64,000 nucleotides of DNA from Flavobacterium psychroterrae (GCF_018380615.1 NZ_JAGYVZ010000019.1:57865-121864); one strand, 5' to 3'; positions 1 through 9,042 are shown, counted from the first letter of the stretch. Numbers and translations: made by a program. Notes: generated by a model from the sequence alone, not told the origin.

Positions 1-470
1 CTTCCAAAGTGTTCTTTATCAGGGAAAATTTCATCCTGAAGAGGTAAGTAAACACCTGCACTATCTACTAAATAGATAATTGGCAACCTGTTTTCCATTG
101 CAATTTCCTGTGCCCGAAGATTCTTTTTTCCTGTAATAGGAAACCAGGCACCTGCTTTTACAGTCGCATCATTAGCAACAACTATACATTGTTTTCCTCT
201 AATGTATCCTATTTTGATGACAACGCCACCAGACGGGCAACCGCCATGTTCAGCATACATTCCGTCTCCAACAAATCCTCCAATTTCAATATTTTTTGAA
301 CCTTCATCTAAAAGATATGCGATACGCTCGCGAGCTGTCATTTTACCTTCGGCATGTAACTTTTCGATACGTTTTTCGCCGCCGCCTAATTTTACTTTGG
401 CAAATTTTTGTTTTAGGTCAGAAAGTAGTAATTTATTGTGATCTTCGTTTTTATTGAAGTTTAAATCCAT
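1..470 (-). CDS. Acyl-CoA carboxylase, carboxyltransferase (beta) subunit, 3' part outside window
   Basis: Reading the minus strand from the ATG at 470-468 gives about 156 residues of a biotin-dependent carboxyltransferase. Visible are the N-terminal region with KLGGGEKRIEKLHAEGK and TARERI, the stretch GGFVGDGMYAEHGG, and the crotonase-fold segment with GGVVIKIG and VVANDATVKAGAWFP. These are typical of the propionyl-/methylcrotonyl-CoA carboxylase beta family, which transfers the carboxyl group from carboxybiotin to an acyl-CoA in the cytoplasm. The gene continues beyond base 1, so substrate specificity cannot be judged. No partner biotin-carrier gene is in the window. Confidence 0.9.
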   Translation of the reverse strand, partial: MDLNFNKNEDHNKLLLSDLKQKFAKVKLGGGEKRIEKLHAEGKMTARERIAYLLDEGSKNIEIGGFVGDGMYAEHGGCPSGGVVIKIGYIRGKQCIVVANDATVKAGAWFPITGKKNLRAQEIAMENRLPIIYLVDSAGVYLPLQDEIFPDKEHFG

Positions 471-660
471 AATATATTGTGGTTTTTACAAAATAGTGTT
501 GGCTAATTTACAAAATCAATTGAAACCTACATAATAAATATTATCATCAGATAAAATAAAATCAGAGTTTATAAGATTCCTTAAAATATATTTTTAGAAA
601 TAAAATAATAGAAATAAGAGATTCTTATAATTTGTAGAATGAGAATTATTTAAACAAAAA

Positions 661-683
661 AAACAGAAGACAAGCTTCTGTTT
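661..683 (-). terminator. Rho-independent terminator of lpxD
   Basis: A 9-bp perfect stem (AAACAGAAG / CTTCTGTTT, 661-669 with 675-683) and 5-nt loop lie 25 bp after the lpxD stop. A run of A on the plus strand at 655-663 gives the U-tract on the minus-strand transcript. Confidence 0.75.
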
Positions 684-707
684 TTTTATATTTTGTATGC
701 AGACTAA

Positions 708-1706
708 TTATTTTTTAGACTCGCCAACTAATCTTTTTAATATTGCCCATTGTTTTAAAGCATCACGAGCTTCAACGGCAGGATATCCTAACATTGTTTT
801 TCCTGCAGGAATATCGCCAATTACACCTGATCCAGCACCAACTATAGCACCATCACCAATAGTTGTGTGATCTTTGATAGATGCGCTTCCGCCAATAATA
901 ACTCCGTTTCCTAAAGTTACAGATCCGGCTAAACCGCTATTTCCGGCCATGATACAAAATTTACCTAATTTACTATTATGTCCAATTTGAACCAGATTGT
1001 CAATTTTACATCCGTCACCAAGTACAGTTGAGCTGAATTTTCCGCGATCTACGCAAGTATTAGCGCCAATTTCAACACCATTTCCTATAATTACATTTCC
1101 AATTTGTGGAATTTTTACTAAACCTTTTTCACTGCAAGGACGGAATCCGAAACCATCGGCTCCAATTGTTGCATTAGGATGAATGATACAATCATTACCA
1201 ATATGACAACGTTCTCTAACTACAGTTCCTGACCAAATGATAGTATTTTTACCAATAGTACATTCATCTAAAATAGTAACATTCGGGTAAATAGTAACAT
1301 TTGCACCAATTTCTACTTTTGGACCTATGTAACAACCTGCACCAATTCTTGCTCCTTCGCCAATAATAGCCGTTTCATCAACATTTGCTGATTTATGAAT
1401 ATTGGTATGGAATATAGGAGTAGGAGGTGCAAAAAGTGCTAAAATTTGAGACATTGCTAAATCAGCGTTTTTCACTTTTATAAAAGCACGATTGTGTCCG
1501 GGTTCAATCGAAATGTCCTCGTTTACAACTGCAATAGAAGCTTTTGATCCTTCCCAAAATTTTTCATATTTTTTGTTTCCTATAAATGAAATTTCAGAAG
1601 TCGTTGCTTTTTCTAATTGTTCTGTTGCTGTTATGCATTGCGAAGTTGTGCCGTAAATTACGCCATTGATAACTTCATTAATTTCTTGAATTGAATAGGA
1701 TTTCAT
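708..1706 (-). CDS. lpxD: UDP-3-O-acylglucosamine N-acyltransferase LpxD
   Basis: The 332-residue protein has an N-terminal LpxD-type uridine-binding domain (about residues 1-95) followed by a left-handed beta-helix of hexapeptide repeats (about 105-300). Members add the N-linked hydroxyacyl chain to UDP-3-O-acyl-glucosamine in lipid A synthesis at the cytoplasmic face. The histidine in VQIGHNSKLG corresponds to the family's catalytic base, and IGADGFGFRP is a typical motif. In Bacteroidota the core lpxD usually sits beside lpxC/fabZ and lpxA; this copy stands alone between unrelated genes, so it could be a second paralog. The ATG at 1706 is followed directly by the conserved N-terminal domain. 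Confidence 0.88.
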   Translation of the reverse strand: MKSYSIQEINEVINGVIYGTTSQCITATEQLEKATTSEISFIGNKKYEKFWEGSKASIAVVNEDISIEPGHNRAFIKVKNADLAMSQILALFAPPTPIFHTNIHKSANVDETAIIGEGARIGAGCYIGPKVEIGANVTIYPNVTILDECTIGKNTIIWSGTVVRERCHIGNDCIIHPNATIGADGFGFRPCSEKGLVKIPQIGNVIIGNGVEIGANTCVDRGKFSSTVLGDGCKIDNLVQIGHNSKLGKFCIMAGNSGLAGSVTLGNGVIIGGSASIKDHTTIGDGAIVGAGSGVIGDIPAGKTMLGYPAVEARDALKQWAILKRLVGESKK

Positions 1707-2288
1707 TGAAATGAATTTATTGATTTAGGGGTTATTTCGGACCAAATAAAATCAATTAGATTCGAATTACCTAATCTTATTTTGAAGTTTTTTAAATAGT
1801 GTTGTAAATAACAATTTAAATATTACAAAATTAACACTTAATCTATTAAAATTTTACGTGTTTTTGAATATACATTAAATGTTTAAACTTTAAAGTGTGT
1901 GATTTGTAAGGCAAAAAATACCTTTTTAATCGCTTTTAATTTTAACATTTAATAAAAAATATAAGCCGTTATATCGTTTTAAATCAATTGATTTAAGAAG
2001 TTTTTTTAGAGAAACAGGTGTTGTGATTGGCTGTGCTAAATATCAAGATGTTTTGTAGGTCTGTTGGATTCTTGTTTTAAAGATATTTTTTAGATATTTT
2101 TTAAAAGTTAAAATTATGGTTGAGATTTATTTTTTAGCTTTCACTTTGAGTTTAACTTTGTTTATTGTTTAAATTGGTAAGTTATATCTTAATTAAAATA
2201 AATTATTTTACAAATGTCTTTTTAGTAATTAAGTTGAATTAAAAGAAAAAAGCGATTCTTTTATTAAAAAATGAATCGCTTTTTATAT
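1707..2288. other. Intergenic region without a visible gene
   Basis: This is about 580 bp of very AT-rich sequence. On the minus strand TAATTTTG (plus 1826-1833) fits the Bacteroidota -7 element and could serve lpxD, but no -33 element is convincing. The msrB terminator lies at its right end. I see no ORF with coding character and no RNA gene. Confidence 0.5.
2251..2280 (-). terminator. Terminator of msrB
   Basis: An 8-bp stem AGCGATTC / GAATCGCT (2251-2258 with 2273-2280) is flanked by A- and T-runs and lies just past the msrB stop codon. It is symmetric enough to act in both directions, but only the minus strand has a gene running into it. Confidence 0.75.
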
Positions 2289-2735
2289 TTATTCTTTTAT
2301 TTTGGATAATGATATTGCATTTATGCAATAGCGTAATCCGCTTGGTTCCGGTCCATCGGGGAAAATGTGTCCCAAATGTGCATCACAAGTATTACAAACA
2401 ACCTCAACACGAATCATTCCGTGTGATTTGTCTGCGTTATATGCAATGGCATTTTCTTTAAGAGGCTGAGTAAATGATGGCCAACCAGTTCCTGATTCAA
2501 ACTTTTCACTGGCATCAAAAAGTAAAGTACCACAACATTTACATTCGTAAATTCCCGGATCAAATAAACTGCAAAGCTCAGAACTAAAAGATCTTTCGGT
2601 ACCTTTTAAACGAGTTACCTGAAATTCTTCAGGCGTTAAAGTTTGTTTCCATTCTTCTGGAGTTTTCTCCACTTTTTTGTCCGGAAGTGGATTTCCTTTA
2701 TTCGTAAAACGAATTATATCTGCCCATTTTATCAT
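2289..2735 (-). CDS. msrB: Peptide-methionine (R)-S-oxide reductase MsrB
   Basis: This 148-residue cytoplasmic enzyme reduces the R-epimer of methionine sulfoxide in proteins. The MsrB zinc site is complete, with CKCC near residue 83 and CNTC near 115. The signature HLGHIFPDGP and the catalytic cysteine in LRYCINAISL are also present. There is no signal peptide and no fused MsrA domain. It lies 118 bp downstream of prfB on the same strand, separated by a strong inverted repeat, so cotranscription is possible but probably attenuated. Confidence 0.95.
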   Translation of the reverse strand: MIKWADIIRFTNKGNPLPDKKVEKTPEEWKQTLTPEEFQVTRLKGTERSFSSELCSLFDPGIYECKCCGTLLFDASEKFESGTGWPSFTQPLKENAIAYNADKSHGMIRVEVVCNTCDAHLGHIFPDGPEPSGLRYCINAISLSKIKE

Positions 2736-2791
2736 AACTTTTTTATTTAGTTTTTTTCTTCTCAGTTTTCAGTCTCGGTTTTCAGTCTCAG

Positions 2792-2838
2792 TCTCAGTTT
2801 TCAGTCACTCTATGAGTTACTGTGACTGAAAACTGAGA
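2792..2838. repeat. 17-bp perfect inverted repeat between prfB and msrB
   Basis: TCTCAGTTTTCAGTCAC at 2792-2808 is the exact reverse complement of 2822-2838, with a 13-nt loop. Partial direct copies of the left arm (CAGTTTTCAGTCTC-like) run upstream from 2761. It probably acts as a terminator or transcript-end hairpin for prfB and belongs to a class of low-complexity intergenic repeats seen elsewhere in this window. Confidence 0.7.
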
Positions 2839-2852
2839 TTGAGTACTAAAAA

Positions 2853-3951
2853 TTATTCTTCTTCCCGTTGTCCCATCATCATTAAAAATGCTTTTAGGAA
2901 AGCGTCGATATTTCCGTTCATGACCCCATCAACATCGCTGGTTTCATAGCCTGTTCGAACATCTTTTACTAATTTATAAGGCTGCATTACATAATTACGT
3001 ATTTGCGAACCCCATTCGATTTTCATTTTTCCGGCTTCAATATCTGCACGTTGGGCTTGTTGTTTTTTCAACTCGATTTCATACAATTGAGAACGTAACA
3101 TTTGCATGGCGCGTTGTCTGTTATCTTGCTGAGAACGAGTTTCTGAACATTGAATCTGAATTCCGGTTGGTTTGTGTACCAATTGAACTTTGGTTTCAAC
3201 CTTATTCACATTTTGCCCTCCGGCACCACTTGAACGTGATGTTGTAATTTCGATATCAGCAGGATTAATGTCAATTTCGATGCTATCATCCACAAGCGGA
3301 TATACATATACAGAAGCGAATGAAGTATGACGTTTTGCATTACTGTCAAAAGGCGAAATTCTAACTAAACGATGAACTCCGTTTTCTCCTTTTAAATATC
3401 CAAAAGAATAATCACCTTCAAACTCCAGCGTAACGGTTTTGATTCCCGCAACCTCGCCAGCCTGAAAGTTAAGTTCTTTTATCTTGAAGCCATAACTTTC
3501 TCCCCACATCATGTACATGCGCATTAGCATTCCTGCCCAATCACAACTTTCGGTTCCGCCCGCACCGGCAGTAATTTGAACTACGGCACTTAAACTGTCG
3601 CCCTCGTCAGAAAGCATGTTTTTAAACTCAATGTTTTCAATATGAGCCTGCGTTGTCTTGTAATGCTCGTCTAATTCTTCTCCGGAAAGTTCACCTTCCT
3701 TATAAAAATCATAAGCAAGTTGTAATTCATCTGTAAGTTCGATTGCCTTATTGTAATCTTCGATCCATTTTTTTTTGTTTCGAAGGTTTTTTACAATGAC
3801 TTCAGCTTCTTTTGCATTGTTCCAAAAGTCGGGTGCGAAAGTTTTTTCTTCCTCGTTAGCGATTTCAATTAGTTTGACATCAACGTCAAAGATACCTCCT
3901 CAACGCACCAAGGCGCTCCACAATACCTTTTATTTGTTCGGTAGTTGTCAT
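2853..3951 (-). CDS. prfB: Peptide chain release factor 2, made by programmed +1 frameshift
   Basis: RF2 recognises UGA and UAA stops and triggers peptide release. The first frame starts at ATG 3951-3949 and encodes 21 residues ending in RRYL, then meets an in-frame TGA (3888-3886). A +1 slip on CTT-TGA-C continues into a long frame (from GAC at 3887) through to 2853, giving 365 residues in all. The main frame holds the RF2 core, including the GGQ motif within SSGAGGQNVNKVE that enters the peptidyl-transferase centre. A start at the later ATG (3617) would lose the N-terminal domain, so the frameshifted product is the right one. Translation is autoregulated: low RF2 favours the shift. Confidence 0.95.
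3885..3900 (-). promoter_or_regulatory. prfB: Programmed +1 frameshift site in prfB
   Basis: On the minus strand the sequence is AGGAGG-TAT-CTT-TGA-C. It has a Shine-Dalgarno-like AGGAGG three bases before the CTT slip codon, followed by TGA in poor context, the same geometry as the well-studied E. coli prfB site. It senses RF2 level during translation. Confidence 0.95.
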
Positions 3952-4063
3952 AAATTAATAGTAGTTTTATATGTTTTTTATAAATATTACGTTAATTTGG
4001 TTGTATCATAATTGACAAGTTAAAATTTAATCAAACTTGCAGAAATTAACAAACAGTAATACG

Positions 4064-4071
4064 TAATTTTG
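4064..4071 (+). promoter_or_regulatory. Candidate -7 element for the threonine aldolase gene
   Basis: TAATTTTG matches TAnnTTTG of the primary Bacteroidota sigma factor and lies 32 bp before the ATG at 4103. A weak -33 match (CTTG at 4036-4039) has a 24-bp spacer, slightly long. It sits in the divergent prfB/ltaE region. Confidence 0.5.
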
Positions 4072-4102
4072 CTGTACAAAAATAAGATATAGTTTTTAGA
4101 AT

Positions 4103-5122
4103 ATGGAAATAAATTTAATTAGCGATACTATTACCAAACCTACACACGAAATGTTGCAGTATATGTTTAATGCGCATGTTGGCGATGATGTATACAGGCA
4201 AGATCCTACGGTTATCGAATTAGAGACTAGAGTGGCGGAGTTTTTTGGTATGGAAGCGGGACTTTTTTTTCCTTCAGGAACTATGGCAAACCAAACTGCT
4301 ATTAAATTACACACACAACCAGGAGAGCAATTAATTGCAGATAAATATGCTCACGTATATCATTATGAAGGCGGAGGAGTTTCGTTTAATAGTGGAGTTT
4401 CCTGCTGTTTAATAGATGGAAATCGCGGAATGATTACTGCCGCTCAGGTTGCAGCAGCGATTAACGATCCTGAATTTTATCACAGTCCGTTAACGAGTTT
4501 GGTTTGCGTGGAAAACACCACTAATAAAGGCGGTGGAGCTTGTTATGAATTAGAAGATTTAAGAGAAATAAAAAAGGTTTGCGAGACTAATAATTTGAAA
4601 TTCCACCTTGATGGAGCCAGAATTTGGAATGCATTGGTTGCCAAAAGACAAAACCCGAAGGAATTCGGAGCTATTTTCGATACTATTTCGGTTTGTTTGT
4701 CAAAAGGATTAGGCGCACCAATTGGTTCTGTTTTATTAGGATCTAAAGCCGATATGCACAGAGCTTTAAGAATCAGAAAAATATTAGGCGGAGGAATGCG
4801 TCAGGTAGGATATTTGGCAGCAGCCGGATTGTATGCTTTGGCACATAATATTGAAAGATTAGCCGAAGATCACAGAAGAGCCAAAGAAATTGCAGCCGTT
4901 TTGAGTACAAAAGCATGGATATCTGCAATAGAACCTGTTGAAACTAATATTTTGATTTTTTCATTAGCCGAAGGTTACAGTGATCAGCTTTTAATTGAGA
5001 AATTAAAACAAAAAAATATTTTGATAAGCTCAATGGGAAACAATAAACTCAGAATTGTAACGCATTTAGATTATAAAGAAGTTATGCATACTTATGTGAT
5101 TGAGACTTTGCAGAAGTTTTAG
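4103..5122 (+). CDS. ltaE: Low-specificity L-threonine aldolase
   Basis: The 339-residue protein is a fold-type I PLP enzyme that cleaves L-threonine or allo-threonine to glycine and acetaldehyde in the cytoplasm. It opens with the family hallmark LISDTITKPT. The PLP lysine is in CLSKGLGAPIGS near residue 200, and HLDGARIWN carries the Asp that contacts the pyridine nitrogen. Length is normal for the family. It is divergently oriented from prfB and faces ybaB across a strong bidirectional terminator. The glycine it produces could feed the glycine-cleavage protein GcvT encoded elsewhere in the window; that link is inference. Confidence 0.93.
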   Translation: MEINLISDTITKPTHEMLQYMFNAHVGDDVYRQDPTVIELETRVAEFFGMEAGLFFPSGTMANQTAIKLHTQPGEQLIADKYAHVYHYEGGGVSFNSGVSCCLIDGNRGMITAAQVAAAINDPEFYHSPLTSLVCVENTTNKGGGACYELEDLREIKKVCETNNLKFHLDGARIWNALVAKRQNPKEFGAIFDTISVCLSKGLGAPIGSVLLGSKADMHRALRIRKILGGGMRQVGYLAAAGLYALAHNIERLAEDHRRAKEIAAVLSTKAWISAIEPVETNILIFSLAEGYSDQLLIEKLKQKNILISSMGNNKLRIVTHLDYKEVMHTYVIETLQKF

Positions 5123-5127
5123 GAAAA

Positions 5128-5280
5128 AAGGTTCAAAGTTGCAAAGGCTCAAAGGGACAGAGGTTTTTTGAAAAAGGTTCAAAGTAGCAAAGGTTTTTTG
5201 AGAAAGGTTCAAAGTAACAAAGGCTCAAAGTAACAAAGGTTTAGAGGGACAAAGGTTTTTTGAAAAAGGTTCAAAGGTTT
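5128..5280. repeat. Irregular direct repeats of an AAGGTTCAAAG-type unit
   Basis: At least five degenerate copies of a segment built from GGTTTTTTGAAAAAGGTTC and CAAAGTAACAAAGG follow ltaE. The reverse complement of the same words (ACCTTTGACCCTTTGCAACT) occurs at about 5346-5380 on the far side of the palindrome, so the whole interval is a large imperfect inverted structure. Confidence 0.7.
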
Positions 5281-5318
5281 AACAAAAAAAGATGCACAAT
5301 TGTGCATCTTTTTTTGTT
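5281..5318. terminator. Bidirectional terminator between ltaE and ybaB
   Basis: A 19+19 bp perfect palindrome with core GATGCACAATTGTGCATC is flanked by A7 and T7 runs. It terminates both converging genes. Confidence 0.85.
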
Positions 5319-5381
5319 CAGGAAGTGCAAAGTCACAATATAAAAACCTTTGACCCTTTGCAACTTTGACTCTTTGTACCT

Positions 5382-5702
5382 TTATTTGAAAAGATCATCC
5401 ATCCCAGGAATCATCGGCATATCCATTTTTGCAACGGCGTCAAGTTCTTGTTCATTAACCCTAGTCGATTTTTCGATTGCTTTGTTTAATGTTACGATTA
5501 AATAATCTTCAAGTTGTTCTTTATCTTCAAGCAAAGAGTCGTCAATTGAGATCGATTGTACCTTTCTATTTGCAGTCAATGTTACTTTTAATAATCCGTC
5601 AGCGCTTTGTTCGTCAATCAAAACAGTATCCAAACGCTTTTTTGTATCTTCAATTTTTTGTTGGGTTTCTTTAAGTTTACCCATCATTCCCATTAAATCC
5701 AT
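5382..5702 (-). CDS. ybaB: YbaB/EbfC-family nucleoid-associated protein
   Basis: This 106-residue protein starts MDLMGMMGKLKETQQKIEDT, the usual methionine-rich, helical opening of the family. A central beta-sheet segment (VTLTANRKVQSISID) and an acidic helix follow. YbaB proteins form tweezer-like dimers that bind DNA and coat the nucleoid. In many bacteria the gene sits next to dnaX/recR, but here it stands alone, convergent with ltaE and divergent from oligopeptidase B. The protein is complete. Confidence 0.9.
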   Translation of the reverse strand: MDLMGMMGKLKETQQKIEDTKKRLDTVLIDEQSADGLLKVTLTANRKVQSISIDDSLLEDKEQLEDYLIVTLNKAIEKSTRVNEQELDAVAKMDMPMIPGMDDLFK

Positions 5703-5729
5703 TTTTGTTGATTTTTAAATTATTTCATA

Positions 5730-5759
5730 CAAAATTAGTATATTGCTGTATTATAACAA
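5730..5759 (-). promoter_or_regulatory. Candidate promoter of ybaB
   Basis: On the minus strand ATTG (TTG at 5759-5757) is followed after 19 bp by TAATTTTG (5737-5730). This fits TTTG-N17-23-TAnnTTTG with one base missing at -33. Confidence 0.5.
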
Positions 5760-5770
5760 TAGAATATTTT

Positions 5771-7909
5771 ATGAAAAAATTAATTCCGTTCTGTTGTCTT
5801 TATAGTATTTTTGCTGCTTCGTATTTAAAAACTAATGCTCAATCAATGCAAAACGATATAATGGCTCCAAAAGCCAAAGAAATTCCAAAATCATTAAAAA
5901 AACATAAAGAAACAAGAGTTGACAATTATTTTTGGCTAAATGACCGCGAAAACCCTGAAGTTATCAATTATTTAAATCAGGAAAATGCTTATTATGCTGA
6001 TATGACTTCGCATACAAAAAGTCTTCAGGAAAATTTGTATGAAGAAATGAAAGCGAGAATTAAGGAAGATGATTCATCGGTTCCTTATTTCTATAATGGT
6101 TATTTTTATATCACTCGTTTTGAAACTGGTCAGGATTATCCCATCTTTTCAAGAAAAAAAGCAAGCCTTTCTGCAGATGAAGAAATTTTGTTCAATTGCA
6201 ACGAATTGGCAAAAGGACACGCTTATTTTAAACTGGGAGGTTTAAGTATAAGTCCTGATAACAAATTTGCAAGTTTTGGAGTTGATATGGTAGGAAGAAG
6301 AATTTACACCATTCAGATAAAAAACTTAGAAACAGGCGAGATTTTATCGGATAAAATCGAAAATGCTACCGGAGGATCAGTTTGGGCAAATGATAATAAT
6401 ACCATTTTCTACACGAAACAGGACGAAGTTACTTTAAGAGCTGACAAGGTTTTTAGACATAAATTAAATACAGAAACTACGGCTGATGTTTTAGTTTTTA
6501 ATGAAACAGATGACACTTTTAATGTTTCAATAAGCAAAGAAAAATCCAGAAAATATATTGTGATTGGTTCAGGAAGTACGTTAACTACTGAATACAGAAT
6601 TTTAAACTCTGATAATCCTGACGGAGAATTTGTTGTGTTTCAGCCTCGCGTGCGTGGTTTGGAATATAGTATTTCACATTTTGAAGACTCTTTTTATATT
6701 CTGACCAATAAAGACAAGGCGACCAACTTTAAGTTGATGAAAACGCCTGAAAATAAGACAGGAAAGAAAAACTGGGTAGATCTTATTCCGCATCGTGATG
6801 ATGTTTTGTTAGAAGATATCGAGATATTTAAAAACTATTTAGTTGTTGAAGAACGCTCAAACGGATTAAATCATATTCGTATTATGCCGTGGAATAAGGA
6901 AGAAGAAGATTATTATCTTCCGTTTGGCAGTGAAACCTATAGTGCTTATACCACGACAAATATTGATTTTGATACTGATATTTTGCGTTATAGCTATCAA
7001 TCGCTTGCAACGCCATCGTCTGTAATTGATTTTAATATGAAGACTAAAGCTAAGGAAATCCTAAAGGAACAACAGGTTTTAGGCGGAAAGTTTGATAAGG
7101 AAAATTATATTGAAGAGCGCGTTTGGGCAACTGCCAGAGATGGTGTAAAAGTGCCTATTTCCCTAATTTACCGCAAAGGAATGAATAAAAACGGTAAAAA
7201 CCCGTTATTGCTTTATTCTTATGGTTCCTACGGAATCACGATGGATACGTATTTTTCATCAACAAGACTTTCGCTATTAGATCGCGGTTTTATTTATGCA
7301 ATCGCACATATTAGAGGAGGAGAGGACTTGGGAAGACAATGGTATGAAGATGGAAAACTGTTAAAAAAGAAAAATACCTTTACAGATTTCATCGATTGCT
7401 CTAAATTTGTAATAAGTGAGAAATATACTTCTGCTGAACATTTATATGCTGAAGGAGGATCTGCCGGAGGACTTTTAATGGGCGTTATTATCAATGAAGC
7501 CCATGAATTATACAACGGAGTGATTGCTCAGGTGCCTTTTGTAGATGTTATTACAACAATGCTGGACGACAGTATACCGCTGACGACTGGAGAATATGAC
7601 GAATGGGGAAACCCAAATAATAAAAAATATTACGATTATATGTTATCTTACTCGCCGTATGATAATGTAAAAGCGCAAAACTATCCTAACATGTATGTTT
7701 CTACCGGATTGCACGATTCGCAGGTACAGTATTGGGAGCCAGCTAAATGGGTAGCCAAATTGAGAAATCTGAAAACAAATAATAATCTTTTATTTTTAGA
7801 TACCAATATGGATGCGGGACATGGCGGAGCTTCTGGACGTTTTGAGGCTTTAAAAGACTTAGCAAAGGAATTTAGTTTTTTATTAGATTTAGAAAAAATT
7901 AAAAGCTAA
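5771..7909 (+). CDS. ptrB: Oligopeptidase B-like S9 family serine peptidase
   Basis: The 712-residue product has an N-terminal signal-like segment ending in TNAQ, so it is probably periplasmic. A seven-bladed propeller region follows (about 40-450) and then an alpha/beta-hydrolase domain. The catalytic triad is visible: Ser in GGSAGGLLMG (about 564), Asp in STGLHDSQVQYWEP (about 648) and His in DAGHGGASGR (about 682). The family cleaves short peptides after basic residues; specificity here is inferred from similarity. I chose the ATG at 5771 because it opens the signal sequence MKKLIPF; the upstream ATG at 5705 would add an unlikely leader. Confidence 0.9.
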   Translation: MKKLIPFCCLYSIFAASYLKTNAQSMQNDIMAPKAKEIPKSLKKHKETRVDNYFWLNDRENPEVINYLNQENAYYADMTSHTKSLQENLYEEMKARIKEDDSSVPYFYNGYFYITRFETGQDYPIFSRKKASLSADEEILFNCNELAKGHAYFKLGGLSISPDNKFASFGVDMVGRRIYTIQIKNLETGEILSDKIENATGGSVWANDNNTIFYTKQDEVTLRADKVFRHKLNTETTADVLVFNETDDTFNVSISKEKSRKYIVIGSGSTLTTEYRILNSDNPDGEFVVFQPRVRGLEYSISHFEDSFYILTNKDKATNFKLMKTPENKTGKKNWVDLIPHRDDVLLEDIEIFKNYLVVEERSNGLNHIRIMPWNKEEEDYYLPFGSETYSAYTTTNIDFDTDILRYSYQSLATPSSVIDFNMKTKAKEILKEQQVLGGKFDKENYIEERVWATARDGVKVPISLIYRKGMNKNGKNPLLLYSYGSYGITMDTYFSSTRLSLLDRGFIYAIAHIRGGEDLGRQWYEDGKLLKKKNTFTDFIDCSKFVISEKYTSAEHLYAEGGSAGGLLMGVIINEAHELYNGVIAQVPFVDVITTMLDDSIPLTTGEYDEWGNPNNKKYYDYMLSYSPYDNVKAQNYPNMYVSTGLHDSQVQYWEPAKWVAKLRNLKTNNNLLFLDTNMDAGHGGASGRFEALKDLAKEFSFLLDLEKIKS

Positions 7910-7924
7910 TTAGAAATTTTTTGT

Positions 7925-7932
7925 TAAATTTG
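7925..7932 (+). promoter_or_regulatory. Candidate -7 element before the cysteine synthase-like gene
   Basis: TAAATTTG fits TAnnTTTG and lies 47 bp before the ATG. No clear TTTG is found at the -33 distance, so this is tentative. Confidence 0.4.
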
Positions 7933-7979
7933 CAACCTATCAAGGATATTTAAAAATACCTTCGATTAACTATTTTTTT

Positions 7980-9020
7980 ATGAAAGAAGAAATAAACGCT
8001 TATAATAATGTTTTAGAGTTAATAGGTAATACCCCACTTATTAAGCTAAATAAAATTACTGAAGAGTTAGAAGGTAATTTCTACGCAAAAGTAGAAGCTT
8101 TTAATCCAGGACATTCCTCAAAAGATAGAATAGCGTTATATATTATTGAAGAAGCTGAGAAAAAAGGGATCTTAACGCCAGGTGATACTATTATTGAAAC
8201 GACATCTGGAAACACGGGTTTTAGTCTGGCAATGGTAAGCATCATAAAAGGTTACAGCTGCATACTTGCTGTGAGCTCAAAATCATCCAAAGATAAGATT
8301 GACATGTTGAGAAGTTTAGGAGCAAAGGTTTATGTTTGTCCCGCTCACGTATCAGCAGATGATGAGAGATCCTATTACAATGTTGCTAAACGCTTACACG
8401 AAGAAACCAAAGGCTCAGTTTACATCAATCAGTATTTTAATCAATTGAATATTGATGCACACTATAACACTACAGGTCCTGAAATTTGGGAACAAACTAA
8501 GGGACAAATCACACATCTTGTGGCTTGTAGCGGAACTGGAGGAACTATCTCAGGAACTGCAAAATTCTTAAAAGAGCAAAATCCAAATATTAGAATTTTA
8601 GGTGTTGATGCTTTTGGGTCTGTTTTAAAGAAATACCACGAAACAAGAGAATTCGATAACAAAGAAATTTATCCGTATCGTATTGAAGGTTTAGGTAAAA
8701 ACCTGATTCCATCAGCTACAGATTTTGATATTATCGATAAATTTATCAAAGTAACCGATGAGGAAAGTGCACACTCGGCAAGAGAAATCACCAGAAAAGA
8801 AGGTTTATTTGTTGGATATACTTCCGGAGCAGTAATGCAGGCAATCAAGCAATATGCTGAGGAAGGCGAATTTACAAAGGATAGTAATATTATTGCTATT
8901 TTCCCGGATCACGGTTCTCGATATATGAGTAAAGTATTTAGCGATGACTGGATGAACGAACAAGGTTTCTTTGACAGTGTCAATGAAGAGGAAGTTCAAA
9001 AAATTGAATTTGTAAAGTAA
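7980..9020 (+). CDS. PLP-dependent cysteine synthase / cystathionine beta-synthase family enzyme
   Basis: The 346-residue protein is a fold-type II PLP enzyme. It starts NNVLELIGNTPLIKLNKI, has the Schiff-base lysine in SSKDRIAL (Lys48), the substrate loop TSGNTG and the phosphate-binding loop GTGGTISGT. The family makes cysteine from O-acetylserine or cystathionine from homocysteine and serine. The N-terminal wording and length suit a cystathionine beta-synthase without the C-terminal CBS domains, but which reaction is used cannot be decided from sequence alone. It is followed by its own terminator. Confidence 0.88.
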   Translation: MKEEINAYNNVLELIGNTPLIKLNKITEELEGNFYAKVEAFNPGHSSKDRIALYIIEEAEKKGILTPGDTIIETTSGNTGFSLAMVSIIKGYSCILAVSSKSSKDKIDMLRSLGAKVYVCPAHVSADDERSYYNVAKRLHEETKGSVYINQYFNQLNIDAHYNTTGPEIWEQTKGQITHLVACSGTGGTISGTAKFLKEQNPNIRILGVDAFGSVLKKYHETREFDNKEIYPYRIEGLGKNLIPSATDFDIIDKFIKVTDEESAHSAREITRKEGLFVGYTSGAVMQAIKQYAEEGEFTKDSNIIAIFPDHGSRYMSKVFSDDWMNEQGFFDSVNEEEVQKIEFVK

Positions 9021-9042
9021 TAGCATTACTTTTTTTAAATAT

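Noticed and set aside
202..441. Plus-strand 79-codon frame
   Set aside because: Lies antisense to the well-supported carboxyltransferase gene and has no protein-like features of its own.
2853..3617. prfB as a 254-residue gene starting at 3617
   Set aside because: This would omit the N-terminal RF2 domain; a full-length frame with a canonical frameshift site exists from 3951.
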